DNA from: Serratia liquefaciens
Lineage (GTDB): Bacteria > Pseudomonadota > Gammaproteobacteria > Enterobacterales > Enterobacteriaceae
Assembly: GCA_012719855.1 (NCBI GenBank)
Contig: JAAXZN010000042.1
Location: 26,752-90,751 of the forward strand
Reading direction: 5' to 3'
DNA length: 64,000 bases
Shown here: positions 8,190 through 16,678 of the stretch, in pieces
Layout of the letters: the number at the start of each line of letters is the position of its first letter
Numbering within the stretch: position 1 is the first letter of the stretch
Made by a program: the position numbers and the translations under genes
The notes under the pieces: generated by a model
The model's input: only the letters and a program-made list of their open reading frames with translations
Told to the model about the DNA's origin: nothing
The model's database searches: none

Positions 8190-9002
8190 TCAGAAACTGT
8201 AGCTGGCGCTCAGGAAGACGATGCCGGCCGTTTTTTTCTCGACGATGGGGCTTTTGGCCGCATCCCCCAGCAGAGTATAGAGACTTACGCCCCCCTGAAA
8301 GGCAATTTCCGGCGTTAGTGCGTAATTCAGCACGCCGGTGAGGGTGGCTTGTTTAAAGCCGCTGCCCGGTCGGTAAGCGGTGAATGAAGTTTGCAGTGCC
8401 TGCTGCTGCGTCACGCCAAAATAACCACGTTGGTAACCCTTATTGGCCCAGGTGGTGCTCAAATCGGTTGAAAACGTCAATGCCTCGCTCAGCGGATAAA
8501 CTGCCGCGATACCCAGATCGACATAGGCGGTATGCCCCAGGTCCTCATCCCCATAACGGCGCGCTTTGGTGGCCTGCATCCCCTTGACGTAAGTGCGAAA
8601 AGGGTCAAATTTATAGCTCAGCTCAATGCCGGCCTCCAGGGCTCCCTTCAGATCGCCCATGCCTTTTAGCCGCTTATTGTGGCCTCGCAGCGTTTTCAGC
8701 TCTTCATCACGCCCGGCGTCATAGCCGGCCAACAGGGCAATGCCGAAGGGCCCCGATAACGGTAACTGCCAGCGGGCACCGTTTTGCAAACCCAGGCTGA
8801 AGTCACCCCAGGCAGACTTCTCGTAACCGGCCTCAATATCGTACAGCGGCACGGCACTGTAGTCGGCAGCTCCCTGATAGTCCGGCGCCACGGCCATGCC
8901 GCCGCTGAATTTCAATGACGCCTCTGCGCCATCTTGCGTAAACCCCTGCAGAGGGAATAACACCAATAACGTCGCCGCAGAATAACCCAGGGTATTTTTC
9001 AC
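8190..9002 (-). CDS. MipA/OmpV-family outer-membrane protein
   Basis: 270 residues with a signal peptide (cleavage near residue 23, after GFTQ) and a beta-barrel pattern ending in a terminal Phe (ASYSF), the usual outer-membrane insertion signal. It matches the MipA/OmpV family in length and in the opening SGGMAVAPDYQGAADYSAVPLYDIEAGY region. MipA of E. coli scaffolds the lytic transglycosylase MltA and PBP1B; many family members instead act as porins or stress-induced proteins controlled by a neighbouring two-component system. Here a 72-residue exported protein precedes it in the same direction (gap 28 bp) and a divergent regulator/kinase pair sits across a region with ordered TTAA repeats, so the second type of role is more likely. 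Confidence 0.88.
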   Translation of the reverse strand: MKNTLGYSAATLLVLFPLQGFTQDGAEASLKFSGGMAVAPDYQGAADYSAVPLYDIEAGYEKSAWGDFSLGLQNGARWQLPLSGPFGIALLAGYDAGRDEELKTLRGHNKRLKGMGDLKGALEAGIELSYKFDPFRTYVKGMQATKARRYGDEDLGHTAYVDLGIAAVYPLSEALTFSTDLSTTWANKGYQRGYFGVTQQQALQTSFTAYRPGSGFKQATLTGVLNYALTPEIAFQGGVSLYTLLGDAAKSPIVEKKTAGIVFLSASYSF

Positions 9003-9030
9003 CGTATCTGCCTTATTATTTAATAAAGGT

Positions 9031-9249
9031 TTAAAGCGCCACCAGGCGCCGCAATTGTTTTTTAATACGTGGCTTTAAGCTTTTATAAAAATCCGATGAC
9101 TCCGTATGCTGAATAACAGACAGGGTGGGTAACAATGATTCGCCATGATCCCCACCTTGCGCATCGACGTGGAAAGACAGCATGGCCAATACCAACAATA
9201 AAATTGCGCCTAAGCGGGCAGCCTTCATTGAAAGATTGTCGATACGCAT
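9031..9249 (-). CDS. Small exported protein of unknown function (72 aa)
   Basis: A short real-looking gene: ribosome site AGGTGAG six bases before the ATG, and a hydrophobic segment at about residues 10-25 ending VDAQ, consistent with a signal peptide or an N-terminal anchor. The mature part of about 40 residues ends in a strongly basic SLKPRIKKQLRRLVAL tail that could form an amphipathic helix. It lies directly before the MipA/OmpV gene and after a cluster of TTAA hexamers, so it is probably the first gene of that operon. I recognise no family. Confidence 0.65.
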   Translation of the reverse strand: MRIDNLSMKAARLGAILLLVLAMLSFHVDAQGGDHGESLLPTLSVIQHTESSDFYKSLKPRIKKQLRRLVAL

Positions 9250-9308
9250 TTTTTCTCACCTGAATGATTTATTCAGGGCTGAGCGTACTTGAAAGAGGAC
9301 GGTCTTCC

Positions 9309-9347
9309 CTTAACGTCAAATTAATCCCAGATTAAGGTTTGCTTAAG
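9309..9347. promoter_or_regulatory. Four TTAA hexamers at exact 11-bp spacing, candidate response-regulator operator
   Basis: CTTAAC at 9309, ATTAAT at 9320, ATTAAG at 9331 and CTTAAG at 9342, each separated by five unrelated bases, so every unit is one helical turn from the next. The (C/T)TTAA-N5-(C/T)TTAA arrangement is that known for PmrA/QseB-type OmpR-family regulators. The array lies between the divergent small-protein/mipA operon (start 9249) and the response regulator (start 9438). Confidence 0.7.
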
Positions 9348-9437
9348 AAGGGGTGAACAAACAGGAGCGCGTCGTTGTCTTCCCCCTGCGGTTGTAGTTA
9401 TATAGCCGCCAGCGCCGTGACATAAACCGGATACCCC

Positions 9438-10106
9438 GTGAACATATTGCTTGTGGAAGACGATCTGCAATTGGGCAAAGCCCTGTGCCGAGCTTTAGAG
9501 TTGGCAGGGTTCGATTTGTGCTGGGTGCGGTTAGTCCATGATGCACAACATAAATTATCTGAAGGCAGCTTCGATTTAATGCTGCTGGATCTCACCCTGC
9601 CCGACGGCGATGGCTTGAAAAAGCTGATTGAATGGCGCGCTGCGGGCCAAAATATTCCGATCATTATTCTGACCGCCCGTGACCGCATAGAAAGCCTGGT
9701 CAATAGCCTGGATTCCGGCGCAGATGACTTTCTGGCAAAGCCTTTTGCCCTGCCTGAGCTGATCTCCCGCGTGAAGGCGGTAAACCGGCGCATGGCGGGG
9801 TTTGCCTCCCAAACCTGGAGCCTGGGCAACCTGTATCTGGATCCCATGAACCACCAGGTCACGCTGGACGACGAACTGCTGCTGCTGTCGAAGAAAGAGT
9901 ACCGCCTGTTGCACGAACTGATGCGTTGCGCCGGTACCGTGGTGCGCAAGGCGGCCCTGGAACAGCGCCTGTTCGGCAATGGCGATAATGTAGAAAGTAA
10001 TTCTCTTGAGGTGCACATGCATAATCTGCGGCGAAAAATTGGCAAGGAGAGAATTATTACCGTACGCGGAATAGGTTATTTATTGAAAAAAGAGTCTCAG
10101 GGATGA
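9438..10106 (+). CDS. OmpR/PmrA-QseB-type DNA-binding response regulator
   Basis: 222 residues. Receiver domain at 1-115 with acidic pair Asp8-Asp9, phospho-acceptor Asp51 (LMLLDLTLPDG), Thr79 (LTARDR) and Lys101 (FLAKPF); winged-helix output domain at about 125-220 ending in the ERIITVRGIGYLL motif of OmpR-family proteins. It overlaps the kinase gene by 4 bp (ATGA). Sequence style is closest to the QseB/PmrA/TctD group, but I would not assign an orthologue. The TTAA array just upstream is a plausible autoregulatory and target operator shared with the divergent MipA-like operon. Confidence 0.93.
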   Translation: MNILLVEDDLQLGKALCRALELAGFDLCWVRLVHDAQHKLSEGSFDLMLLDLTLPDGDGLKKLIEWRAAGQNIPIIILTARDRIESLVNSLDSGADDFLAKPFALPELISRVKAVNRRMAGFASQTWSLGNLYLDPMNHQVTLDDELLLLSKKEYRLLHELMRCAGTVVRKAALEQRLFGNGDNVESNSLEVHMHNLRRKIGKERIITVRGIGYLLKKESQG

Positions 10107-11509
10107 TTAGCTTCAAATCCTTTTTCATGCGAACCATTGTTTTCCAGGTGATGGCCATACTGGTACTCTGGGGAATATTGCTGGGTTGGGTCAAATACCT
10201 TTATTACCCGGATGCTGAAAAGTATCTGGATAATCAGCAGCGTATTGTTGCACAAGGCATCGCCAACATTCTCGACAAGACTGACGTTACCAACAATAAT
10301 TATTCCGACATCATTAAAGATATCGAAATAATGTACATCGATTCGATTAAAAACGGGATGGAAGACGAAATAGATTATCGTCCGCTGTTTGTCGTTTTCG
10401 ATCGTAATAATCAGATGCTTTATGCCTCTCCCGCTCAAGATAAACCTTTGGTTTTGCCCCCGTCGGTGCTGTCCGGCACCATCAGCTACGCCAACGTGAA
10501 GTGGCATATCGCCGGCAGCTGGAGCGAAAAGCAGAAGTTTCGGGTGATCGTCGGCGAATCTTTCGACAACCGCACCACCATTTTCGGCAACCCGGCGGAA
10601 AGCACCGCAATCCCTTTGCTGGTGATCCTGGCGGCGATCATCGTCACGCTGCTGATCACCGCCTATTTCAGCCTGCGGCCGCTGCGGCAAATTGCCAGAA
10701 CCATCTCTGACCGCAAGCCAGGCAACTTATCGCCGATCAATGTAAGGGCGCAGTACCAGGAAATTCGGCCTGTCGTGCTGGAAATCAATAAGCTGATGAC
10801 GCGTATCGATGCCGCCAATCAGCGTGAAAAACGCTTTATGGCGGACGCGGCCCACGAACTGCGCACCCCGATCGCCGCCGTGCTGGCACAGCTGCACCTG
10901 CTGACTCAGGTGGCGGATAAAACCGAACGGCAGGAAATCATTGGGGACATGCAGCTGGGGCTGGATCGCGCCGCATCGCTGTCGCGCCAGCTGATTGATC
11001 TGGCCAAGCTGGAGTCGGAAGACTTTCCGCTGAAGATTGAGGCGGTAGATATCTACGCTGAAATCAGCAAATGCATTGCCCAGCACGTGCCCTATGCGAT
11101 GGAAAAGAACGTTGAGCTTTCGCTGGAGGGCAGTGAAAACGTGATGATCGATACCGATCGTCATTCGCTGATCACCATCTTTACCAACCTGCTGGAAAAC
11201 GCCATCAAATACGCCCCGCCCGGCGGCAGGATCGAAGCCAATATCCGCTCGTTGTCCCCCTTGGGCTGCTATATTACCCTGCGTGACAATGGCCCTGGCG
11301 TTAGCCGGGAATACCAAAAGCGCCTGTTCGAGCGTTTTTATCGCGTGCCCGGCGTCCAGCAGACAGGCAGCGGTCTGGGACTGGCCATTGCCAAAAACCT
11401 GGCCGATAAGATCGGTGCGCAGCTACGGATCACCGAAGGGCTTGATGAACGCGGCATCGGATTTATCATCGACTTGCCGGAAAATTACCTGATACCGACG
11501 GAGAACTAA
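10103..11509 (+). CDS. Sensor histidine kinase
   Basis: 468 residues, inner membrane. TM1 about 10-33, periplasmic sensor region about 34-168, TM2 about 169-190, HAMP-like linker (LRPLRQIARTISDR), dimerisation/phospho-acceptor helix with His251 (ADAAHELRTPIAAV), then N box (NLLENAIKYAPPGG), G1 (LRDNGPGV), F box (LFERFYR) and G2 (GSGLGLAIAKNL). The periplasmic part is polar and acidic (DIIKDIEIMYIDSIKNGMEDEIDY), which could bind a cation or peptide, but that is a guess. Overlap with the regulator gene shows they are a cognate pair. The start begins within the regulator stop. Confidence 0.94.
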   Translation: MISFKSFFMRTIVFQVMAILVLWGILLGWVKYLYYPDAEKYLDNQQRIVAQGIANILDKTDVTNNNYSDIIKDIEIMYIDSIKNGMEDEIDYRPLFVVFDRNNQMLYASPAQDKPLVLPPSVLSGTISYANVKWHIAGSWSEKQKFRVIVGESFDNRTTIFGNPAESTAIPLLVILAAIIVTLLITAYFSLRPLRQIARTISDRKPGNLSPINVRAQYQEIRPVVLEINKLMTRIDAANQREKRFMADAAHELRTPIAAVLAQLHLLTQVADKTERQEIIGDMQLGLDRAASLSRQLIDLAKLESEDFPLKIEAVDIYAEISKCIAQHVPYAMEKNVELSLEGSENVMIDTDRHSLITIFTNLLENAIKYAPPGGRIEANIRSLSPLGCYITLRDNGPGVSREYQKRLFERFYRVPGVQQTGSGLGLAIAKNLADKIGAQLRITEGLDERGIGFIIDLPENYLIPTEN

Positions 11510-11515
11510 CCCGCC

Positions 11516-12046
11516 ATGACCGTCCCCATTTTGCTGCAGCAACACCAGCTTGACGCCCTGTGGCAGATCGACCGCAGTGAAATTATCGATACCCTCTATC
11601 GTCTGCAAGACGGAGAGCTACGGCCTTATGCCGACTATTACGATGTGCGCGGCTGGGATCCGCACGATCGGGAAACCTATACGCCGATCCATGAACAATG
11701 CTTTGCCCGCGGTGGCTCGTTTTTCGCTCTGTCAGATCAAGATAAAATTGTTGCCGCGGCGGCGGTAGATACCTTGCCGCGCGGCCCGCAACAGGACTTG
11801 CTCCAACTGCTTTTTTTCTACGTGGGTGCCGCCCAGCGCGGTAAAGGACTGGGCAAGATCCTGTTCAACCACTGCCTGCAGCAGGCCGCAAAAGAGGGCG
11901 CGCTGGGGTTGTACGTATCTTCTATCCCCAACAAAAACACCGTGGACTTCTACCTGTCGCAGGGCTGCCGCTTGATTGATCAGCCTGATGACGAGCTGTT
12001 CGCCCGCGAGCCGGAAGATATCCACCTGGTTTGCTATTGCCGGTAG
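11516..12046 (+). CDS. GNAT-family N-acetyltransferase
   Basis: 176 residues, cytoplasmic. The acetyl-CoA binding motif A is seen as LLFFYVGAAQRGKGLGKILFNHC (Q/RxxGxG/A form QRGKGLG), followed by a motif B stretch LYVSSIPNKNTVDFYLSQGCRLI. The start lies 6 bp after the kinase stop, so it may be the last gene of the two-component operon; its stop is 4 bp from the convergent oxidoreductase stop. Substrate unknown. The N-terminal 60 residues (IDTLYRLQDGELRPYADYYDVRGWD) are outside the core fold and may shape the acceptor site. Confidence 0.85.
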   Translation: MTVPILLQQHQLDALWQIDRSEIIDTLYRLQDGELRPYADYYDVRGWDPHDRETYTPIHEQCFARGGSFFALSDQDKIVAAAAVDTLPRGPQQDLLQLLFFYVGAAQRGKGLGKILFNHCLQQAAKEGALGLYVSSIPNKNTVDFYLSQGCRLIDQPDDELFAREPEDIHLVCYCR

Positions 12047-12050
12047 CCGC

Positions 12051-13016
12051 CTATTGGGCAATTCGGATCACCGAACGCACGTCGCTTTTCTTGTTCAGCT
12101 CCCAGACTTCGGCGATCTCTGATAAGCCGTGCTCCTGAGTTTCAACCGAAATCTGCCCCGCCGCCGCCAAGGCCAGGATTTCGCTGGCATACCTTTGCAT
12201 CTCGGCTATCGGCGGGAAGTTGCCGGTGCCGCTGCCCATGATCTGCAGTTGATTGCTGCGCAGCACCGCCGCCGGCAGTCGGATATCCGGCCCGGCCATC
12301 GACCCGACGTTCACCAAACGTATGCCGCGTCCACCGGCGTAGGAAGACAAATCGTGGTTGTTAAGCGTAGCAAGCAAGGCTTCGGTCGCGGCACCCCAGA
12401 TATAATCGACAATCACCTGATAACCATGCGGCCCCGCTGCGGCGGCGAAAGCCTGCGTCAATGCAGCCCCTTCCAGCCCAAGATCGACCGTAGCATCAAC
12501 GTCCAGCGCATCCAGCACGCTCTGACGGCGACCGGCGGCGACAATTCGCCCCGCTCCCGCCTGACGTGCGGCCGCTACCGCCAGCTTACCTGAGGTCCCG
12601 GTAGCCCCGATAATCAGCACCGTTTCACCCGCCTGCAACTCGGCACGCCAGTGCAGTGGCAACCAGGCAGCGAACGCCGGGTTAATCAATGCGGCGGCCG
12701 TCGCGTCATCCACCCCTTTAGGTACCGGTACCGTCCAGGAGGCGAGCGTTCGTTCTGCCAGCGCACCGTGCGGTTGCCGGAAGGAGGCAAAATAGACCCG
12801 TTGACCGTCCGGCGCATAGCCAACGCCATCGGTGCCGGGTACGATCGGCAAGCTTTTCGGGCTTGAGTAATGCGTTCCGGCTACTATGGCGCGATCCAAT
12901 TGCTTGATGCCCGCCACGCTCACCGCGATTAGCGTTTCCCCTTCCCGCGCTACCGGCTCATCCACATTACCGAGTACCGGGGCCTGCCCCAATGCATTTA
13001 CGGTTGCTGCTCTCAT
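12051..13016 (-). CDS. Zinc-independent alcohol dehydrogenase/quinone oxidoreductase-like protein (MDR superfamily)
   Basis: 321 residues. N-terminal GroES-like domain (PIVPGTDGVGY) and Rossmann domain at about 135-260 with the nucleotide-binding VLIIGATGTSGKLAVAAARQAGA. The cysteine and histidine ligands of zinc alcohol dehydrogenases are absent, which puts it with NADPH:quinone oxidoreductase-like proteins. It is convergent with the acetyltransferase (4 bp between stops). No operon partner; likely an NADPH-dependent reductase of reactive carbonyls or quinones, by family only. Confidence 0.85.
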   Translation of the reverse strand: MRAATVNALGQAPVLGNVDEPVAREGETLIAVSVAGIKQLDRAIVAGTHYSSPKSLPIVPGTDGVGYAPDGQRVYFASFRQPHGALAERTLASWTVPVPKGVDDATAAALINPAFAAWLPLHWRAELQAGETVLIIGATGTSGKLAVAAARQAGAGRIVAAGRRQSVLDALDVDATVDLGLEGAALTQAFAAAAGPHGYQVIVDYIWGAATEALLATLNNHDLSSYAGGRGIRLVNVGSMAGPDIRLPAAVLRSNQLQIMGSGTGNFPPIAEMQRYASEILALAAAGQISVETQEHGLSEIAEVWELNKKSDVRSVIRIAQ

Positions 13017-13057
13017 TTTGGATCCTCATGTCATTTAGGTTGCCCTGCTGCGACAAT

Positions 13058-13088
13058 AAAAAAGGGACAGGGCATCATGCCGTGTCCC
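13058..13088 (-). terminator. Rho-independent terminator of the autotransporter gene
   Basis: Read leftward: a GC-rich hairpin between GGGACA (13064-13069) and TGTCCC (13083-13088), with one internal mismatch, followed by a run of six T's. It lies 64 bp after the autotransporter stop and points in its direction. Confidence 0.85.
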
Positions 13089-13151
13089 CTGATAATACAT
13101 CTAGCCGAAAAGTGTTATTGATATTCGCTCAGCGGTAATCCGATTAAAAAA

Positions 13152-16100
13152 TCAGAAACGCCAGGTCACGGCAACGTTGCCCTCTAACGAATGGCTGCCC
13201 TTGCGTAACAGTTCACTGGAAACGCCGGCGCCCAAAGAGACGGCCTGGTTTAGCTGATACTGCACACCGGCCTGCGCGGCCAACGCATCGCGCCCGGCCA
13301 AGGTGCTTTCGCTATCAAAAGCTGAGGCGTTATAGCCCACAAACTGAGCACGCTGACTCAGCTTGTTGTTTAACAACTCATGTTGCCAGCCAAGGCGCAG
13401 AGTGGCGGACAGCGCCTGTGAGCCCTGCAATGGCTGCCGATACAGCGCTTCCACACCCAGCGTGCTTTGCAGCGAATCGGCATAACGTCCCTTAATCTGC
13501 ATCGACGGCGCGTTACCCAAACCAGACTCCTGGATCGTGCGATGGGTGGTCGCGGTATAGTCCAGCGCTGCCACCGGGCCGAGGCTAAATGCCTCGGTTA
13601 ACGCAAAATGATACCCGCCACCCAAGGTTAGTGAGCCGTTCCAGGCCGTCCAGTCGCTCTTGCGGGTGCCGCTTATGCCGGCCACATCAAACTGGCGCTT
13701 CATCTGATTATCCTCCGCCCCTAGGCGCCCCAGACCATAGGCAAACGGCCCAGCCATGGCGTCCTGCGCGTAGTTGAACTGCAAGCCAACATCAAAGGAG
13801 GTGCTGTGCATGCGCGCTCGATCGGCGCTTTTGGCATTGACCGTTTGCCCGCCGACCGCCGCGTGGAAACCTGCGGTCAGGCCCGGTAGCAGCCCATTAC
13901 GTTTCTCGGCGCCGAACAACACGCCATAACGCGATGCGTTGTAACCGGCGATTGTGCCCGTATTGTTTTGCCAGTTACCGCCGCCGTACGGCAGGGCAAA
14001 ACTGATCCAATCTTGCTCGTCGCTCGTTGATGCCAACGTCAAATTGCGCTCCGGTGCGGTCAAGGCACGGGTTAACTGGCGTTCGCGGTCGAATGAGGTC
14101 TGAATCAGGCTGTTATAAGCCGACGGCTCCAGCTGCGCCAACGCGCTGTTCACCTGTCGGCCTTCGGGGCTGGAGAAATCCAGCGCGGTCAGTAACGGCC
14201 GCAGGTCGTTCCCCGCCGTCGCCGCAGCCCGGGCTAACGCCAGACCCACATTTCGTTCATTCGCATTCTGTGCATATTGGCTGTAGGCCGATACGCCACG
14301 GGTCGCGCTGATTTGGTATTGTCCGGCTGCCAACGGAGTAACATGGAAGCTCAGCGTCGGTGATGCCGTCTGAACGCCGAGCTGCTCGAATTCACCGCTG
14401 ACCTGGCCCAATCGCAACAGAGAAGCGCTGTTCATCTGCCAGCCTGAGGCATACCAGCCTTTTACCGGCATCAACGTCAGGGTTCCACTTAAGCTGGATT
14501 TGCCGCTAATTTGTACCCGATCCCCCTGCCCTTGGCTGTCGAACATCAATTGCAAGCGCCCCTGTGGCCCCTGGGAATAATTACCGTCGATCGACAACTG
14601 GCCAAAGGGCCCCCCGGCGGTAAGCAAGCCGTTATTGGTGAACAGCCCGTCATCCGACAGCGCATAGCGGCTATTACCCGCCAATTGGGCACCCGGCTGG
14701 ATATCCACGCTATAGACCTGATGGTTACCGTTCAGGGTGGTTTTTCCGCCTTCGGCCACCAGCGCCAGGTTTTCCTTACCCCGAATGTTGCCGTTATAGG
14801 TGAAATCAAAACCGTTATCCGCCACCGCAGTGACCTGCCCCTGCGCATCTGGCTGCAGGCCGAAGGTTAAGCGAGTCAGACGCGCCTGATTATTTTCATC
14901 CCGTTGCGCATAATCGGAAATGATATCGCCCTGAATGTCAGCGCCGCGCATCACGTTAATGGCGCCGGCCAATGCATTCACTGACTGGTAGATAGCCGCT
15001 TTGGCTCCTTTTAACGAGCCGGTAATATCGAAATTGGACACCAGCGGCGCAGCCCGATATTGGGACAGATCGACGCCCGCCCACTGCCAGATATACGAAC
15101 CACGGTATTCGGTGTCGTTACCCAGCAGGTTATTGCCGAAATCCAGCCTTGCGGCGACGCCTTCTTTACCGTTCGCTTCCAGGCTGCCGCGTTGAACGAT
15201 ATTGTGGCTATCGCCGTATGCCACCAATAAACCGGTGCCGTAATCGCCGTTAGCCTGAACCCGGACGCCGGGTGCAATGCTGAGCGTATTCCCCGCGCCA
15301 TCTATCCTGATACCCGCAGCGGCAACGCCATCCGCCATGATGTCGGCGCGCTGTTCGACCCGGTTGTTACTGCCGTAGATGTGCAACCCGACTCCCCGTG
15401 CTGCGGTATTGGCCTGGCCGTCGAGATACGCAGTGCCTGCCGCGTTGCGTGCAAAATATCCCTGATGGTTGATTACTTCCAGGCCGCTGCCGTAAATCGA
15501 GCGGCCAAAGAAGTTACGGCGATCGATGTCATACCCCATGTCCTGCAGCAGCGCTAACTCAGCTTCCATCATGGTGGTGTAATTACGGTAGTTTTGATGG
15601 CTCATCAGGCTGCGATCGAGCTCAATGTGCGACATGTAATCATCGTCCAGATCGCCCAACACGTCGAGAATACGTACCGGGACACCCGGCATGGCACCGT
15701 CCAACACCTCTTTGACGTGGCTGCCGGCGAAATAGCCGCGATCTTTGCGCACGTCAAAGGCAGAAGGATCGTCCGGCCCCTCACACTTATTGCACAAGAT
15801 AGCCTGCCCCGGCTGCGCCGGATTGCCATTGTCATCAAACAGGTGCGAACTCCAGCTGCCAAACGTCGGGCCAAATTGGGTCACGCCATCCGTTACACCG
15901 GCTGTGGCGCTAATCCCCAAGGCATGGGCTATTTCATGGAAAAGGGTGACTTCCAGATCGGTACGGTGATCGGTGGGGATCTGTGCCGGCGAAGCCTGGC
16001 CAGGGGTAAAATCCATTTTCCCGATCCTGACGACGGCGTGGGCACCGTTGTCCAACTCGCCGGCATCCTGGCCCTGCAACACCGCCTGAAGCTGGGTCAG

Positions 16101-16439
16101 GCTAAATTCCGCATCGCTGACGTCAGGGCTCAACGCACCGGCCCCCTCATCGTCATAGGTGCCGATATTAATCACGCCCGGCAATCGGCCCGGCGCAGGC
16201 TTGATAATATCGGCCCAGCGTTGCGCGGCGCTGATCACCTGAGCCTTTTGCGCATCATCCAATGCCCAGGAGGCATGCTGGGGGACCCCCTCCTCATTAA
16301 AGTAGCTGTCGTCGGCCGGACCGTAGAAATTCAGTTTAAACACCGTTTGGCCGCTGTTATTTCGAACCTCGTAGCTCTCGACCGCCTGCGCGGAACAGAG
16401 AGGTAAAGCCGCAATGATTGCGATAGCCAACCTTTTCAT
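13152..16439 (-). CDS. Autotransporter with HExxH metalloprotease-like passenger
   Basis: 1095 residues from the ATG at 16439 (AAGGAG six bases upstream; a longer start at 16472 has no better support). Signal peptide about 1-19 (cleavage after SAQA). Passenger part one, about 20-310, carries HEIAHALGIS at 168-177, a zinc-protease helix preceded by DLEVTLF; the metzincin pattern would need His/Asp at 178, but Ala is there. About 270-310 holds LMSHQNYRNY and ELALLQDMGYDID, as seen in matrixin-like secreted proteases. Residues about 320-780 are beta-helix-like (repeated N/G-rich strands, INVMRGADIQGDI). The last ~285 residues form the type V beta-barrel ending in VTWRF. Single transcription unit with its own terminator. 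Likely a surface or released protease or adhesin; activity is inferred. Confidence 0.88.
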   Translation of the reverse strand: MKRLAIAIIAALPLCSAQAVESYEVRNNSGQTVFKLNFYGPADDSYFNEEGVPQHASWALDDAQKAQVISAAQRWADIIKPAPGRLPGVINIGTYDDEGAGALSPDVSDAEFSLTQLQAVLQGQDAGELDNGAHAVVRIGKMDFTPGQASPAQIPTDHRTDLEVTLFHEIAHALGISATAGVTDGVTQFGPTFGSWSSHLFDDNGNPAQPGQAILCNKCEGPDDPSAFDVRKDRGYFAGSHVKEVLDGAMPGVPVRILDVLGDLDDDYMSHIELDRSLMSHQNYRNYTTMMEAELALLQDMGYDIDRRNFFGRSIYGSGLEVINHQGYFARNAAGTAYLDGQANTAARGVGLHIYGSNNRVEQRADIMADGVAAAGIRIDGAGNTLSIAPGVRVQANGDYGTGLLVAYGDSHNIVQRGSLEANGKEGVAARLDFGNNLLGNDTEYRGSYIWQWAGVDLSQYRAAPLVSNFDITGSLKGAKAAIYQSVNALAGAINVMRGADIQGDIISDYAQRDENNQARLTRLTFGLQPDAQGQVTAVADNGFDFTYNGNIRGKENLALVAEGGKTTLNGNHQVYSVDIQPGAQLAGNSRYALSDDGLFTNNGLLTAGGPFGQLSIDGNYSQGPQGRLQLMFDSQGQGDRVQISGKSSLSGTLTLMPVKGWYASGWQMNSASLLRLGQVSGEFEQLGVQTASPTLSFHVTPLAAGQYQISATRGVSAYSQYAQNANERNVGLALARAAATAGNDLRPLLTALDFSSPEGRQVNSALAQLEPSAYNSLIQTSFDRERQLTRALTAPERNLTLASTSDEQDWISFALPYGGGNWQNNTGTIAGYNASRYGVLFGAEKRNGLLPGLTAGFHAAVGGQTVNAKSADRARMHSTSFDVGLQFNYAQDAMAGPFAYGLGRLGAEDNQMKRQFDVAGISGTRKSDWTAWNGSLTLGGGYHFALTEAFSLGPVAALDYTATTHRTIQESGLGNAPSMQIKGRYADSLQSTLGVEALYRQPLQGSQALSATLRLGWQHELLNNKLSQRAQFVGYNASAFDSESTLAGRDALAAQAGVQYQLNQAVSLGAGVSSELLRKGSHSLEGNVAVTWRF

Positions 16440-16623
16440 CGTGCACTCCTTGTCAATGGATCGTCCCTGCAAAATAGTTTGCTGATGACAATTTAGACGT
16501 GTGGATGTAAACGCAAATTAAACCGGAGAGAGTCTTAAAAAATAAGGGAGGCAAAGCGCGGGGAAATAAAAAATTGCTAATTAATCAAATGAATCAGTAA
16601 GAAAACTCTCAGGAATTAGCCAT

Positions 16624-16650
16624 AAAAAAAGCAGCGCATAATGCGCTGCT
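16624..16650 (-). terminator. Terminator of the gcvTHP operon
   Basis: Leftward: AGCAGCGCA / TGCGCTGCT stem with a 3-nt loop followed by seven T's, 29 bp past the gcvP stop. The remaining 16473-16623 is AT-rich upstream sequence of the autotransporter gene. Confidence 0.92.
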
Positions 16651-16678
16651 TCATAAAGGTAAACCTGCTCGAATAAGC

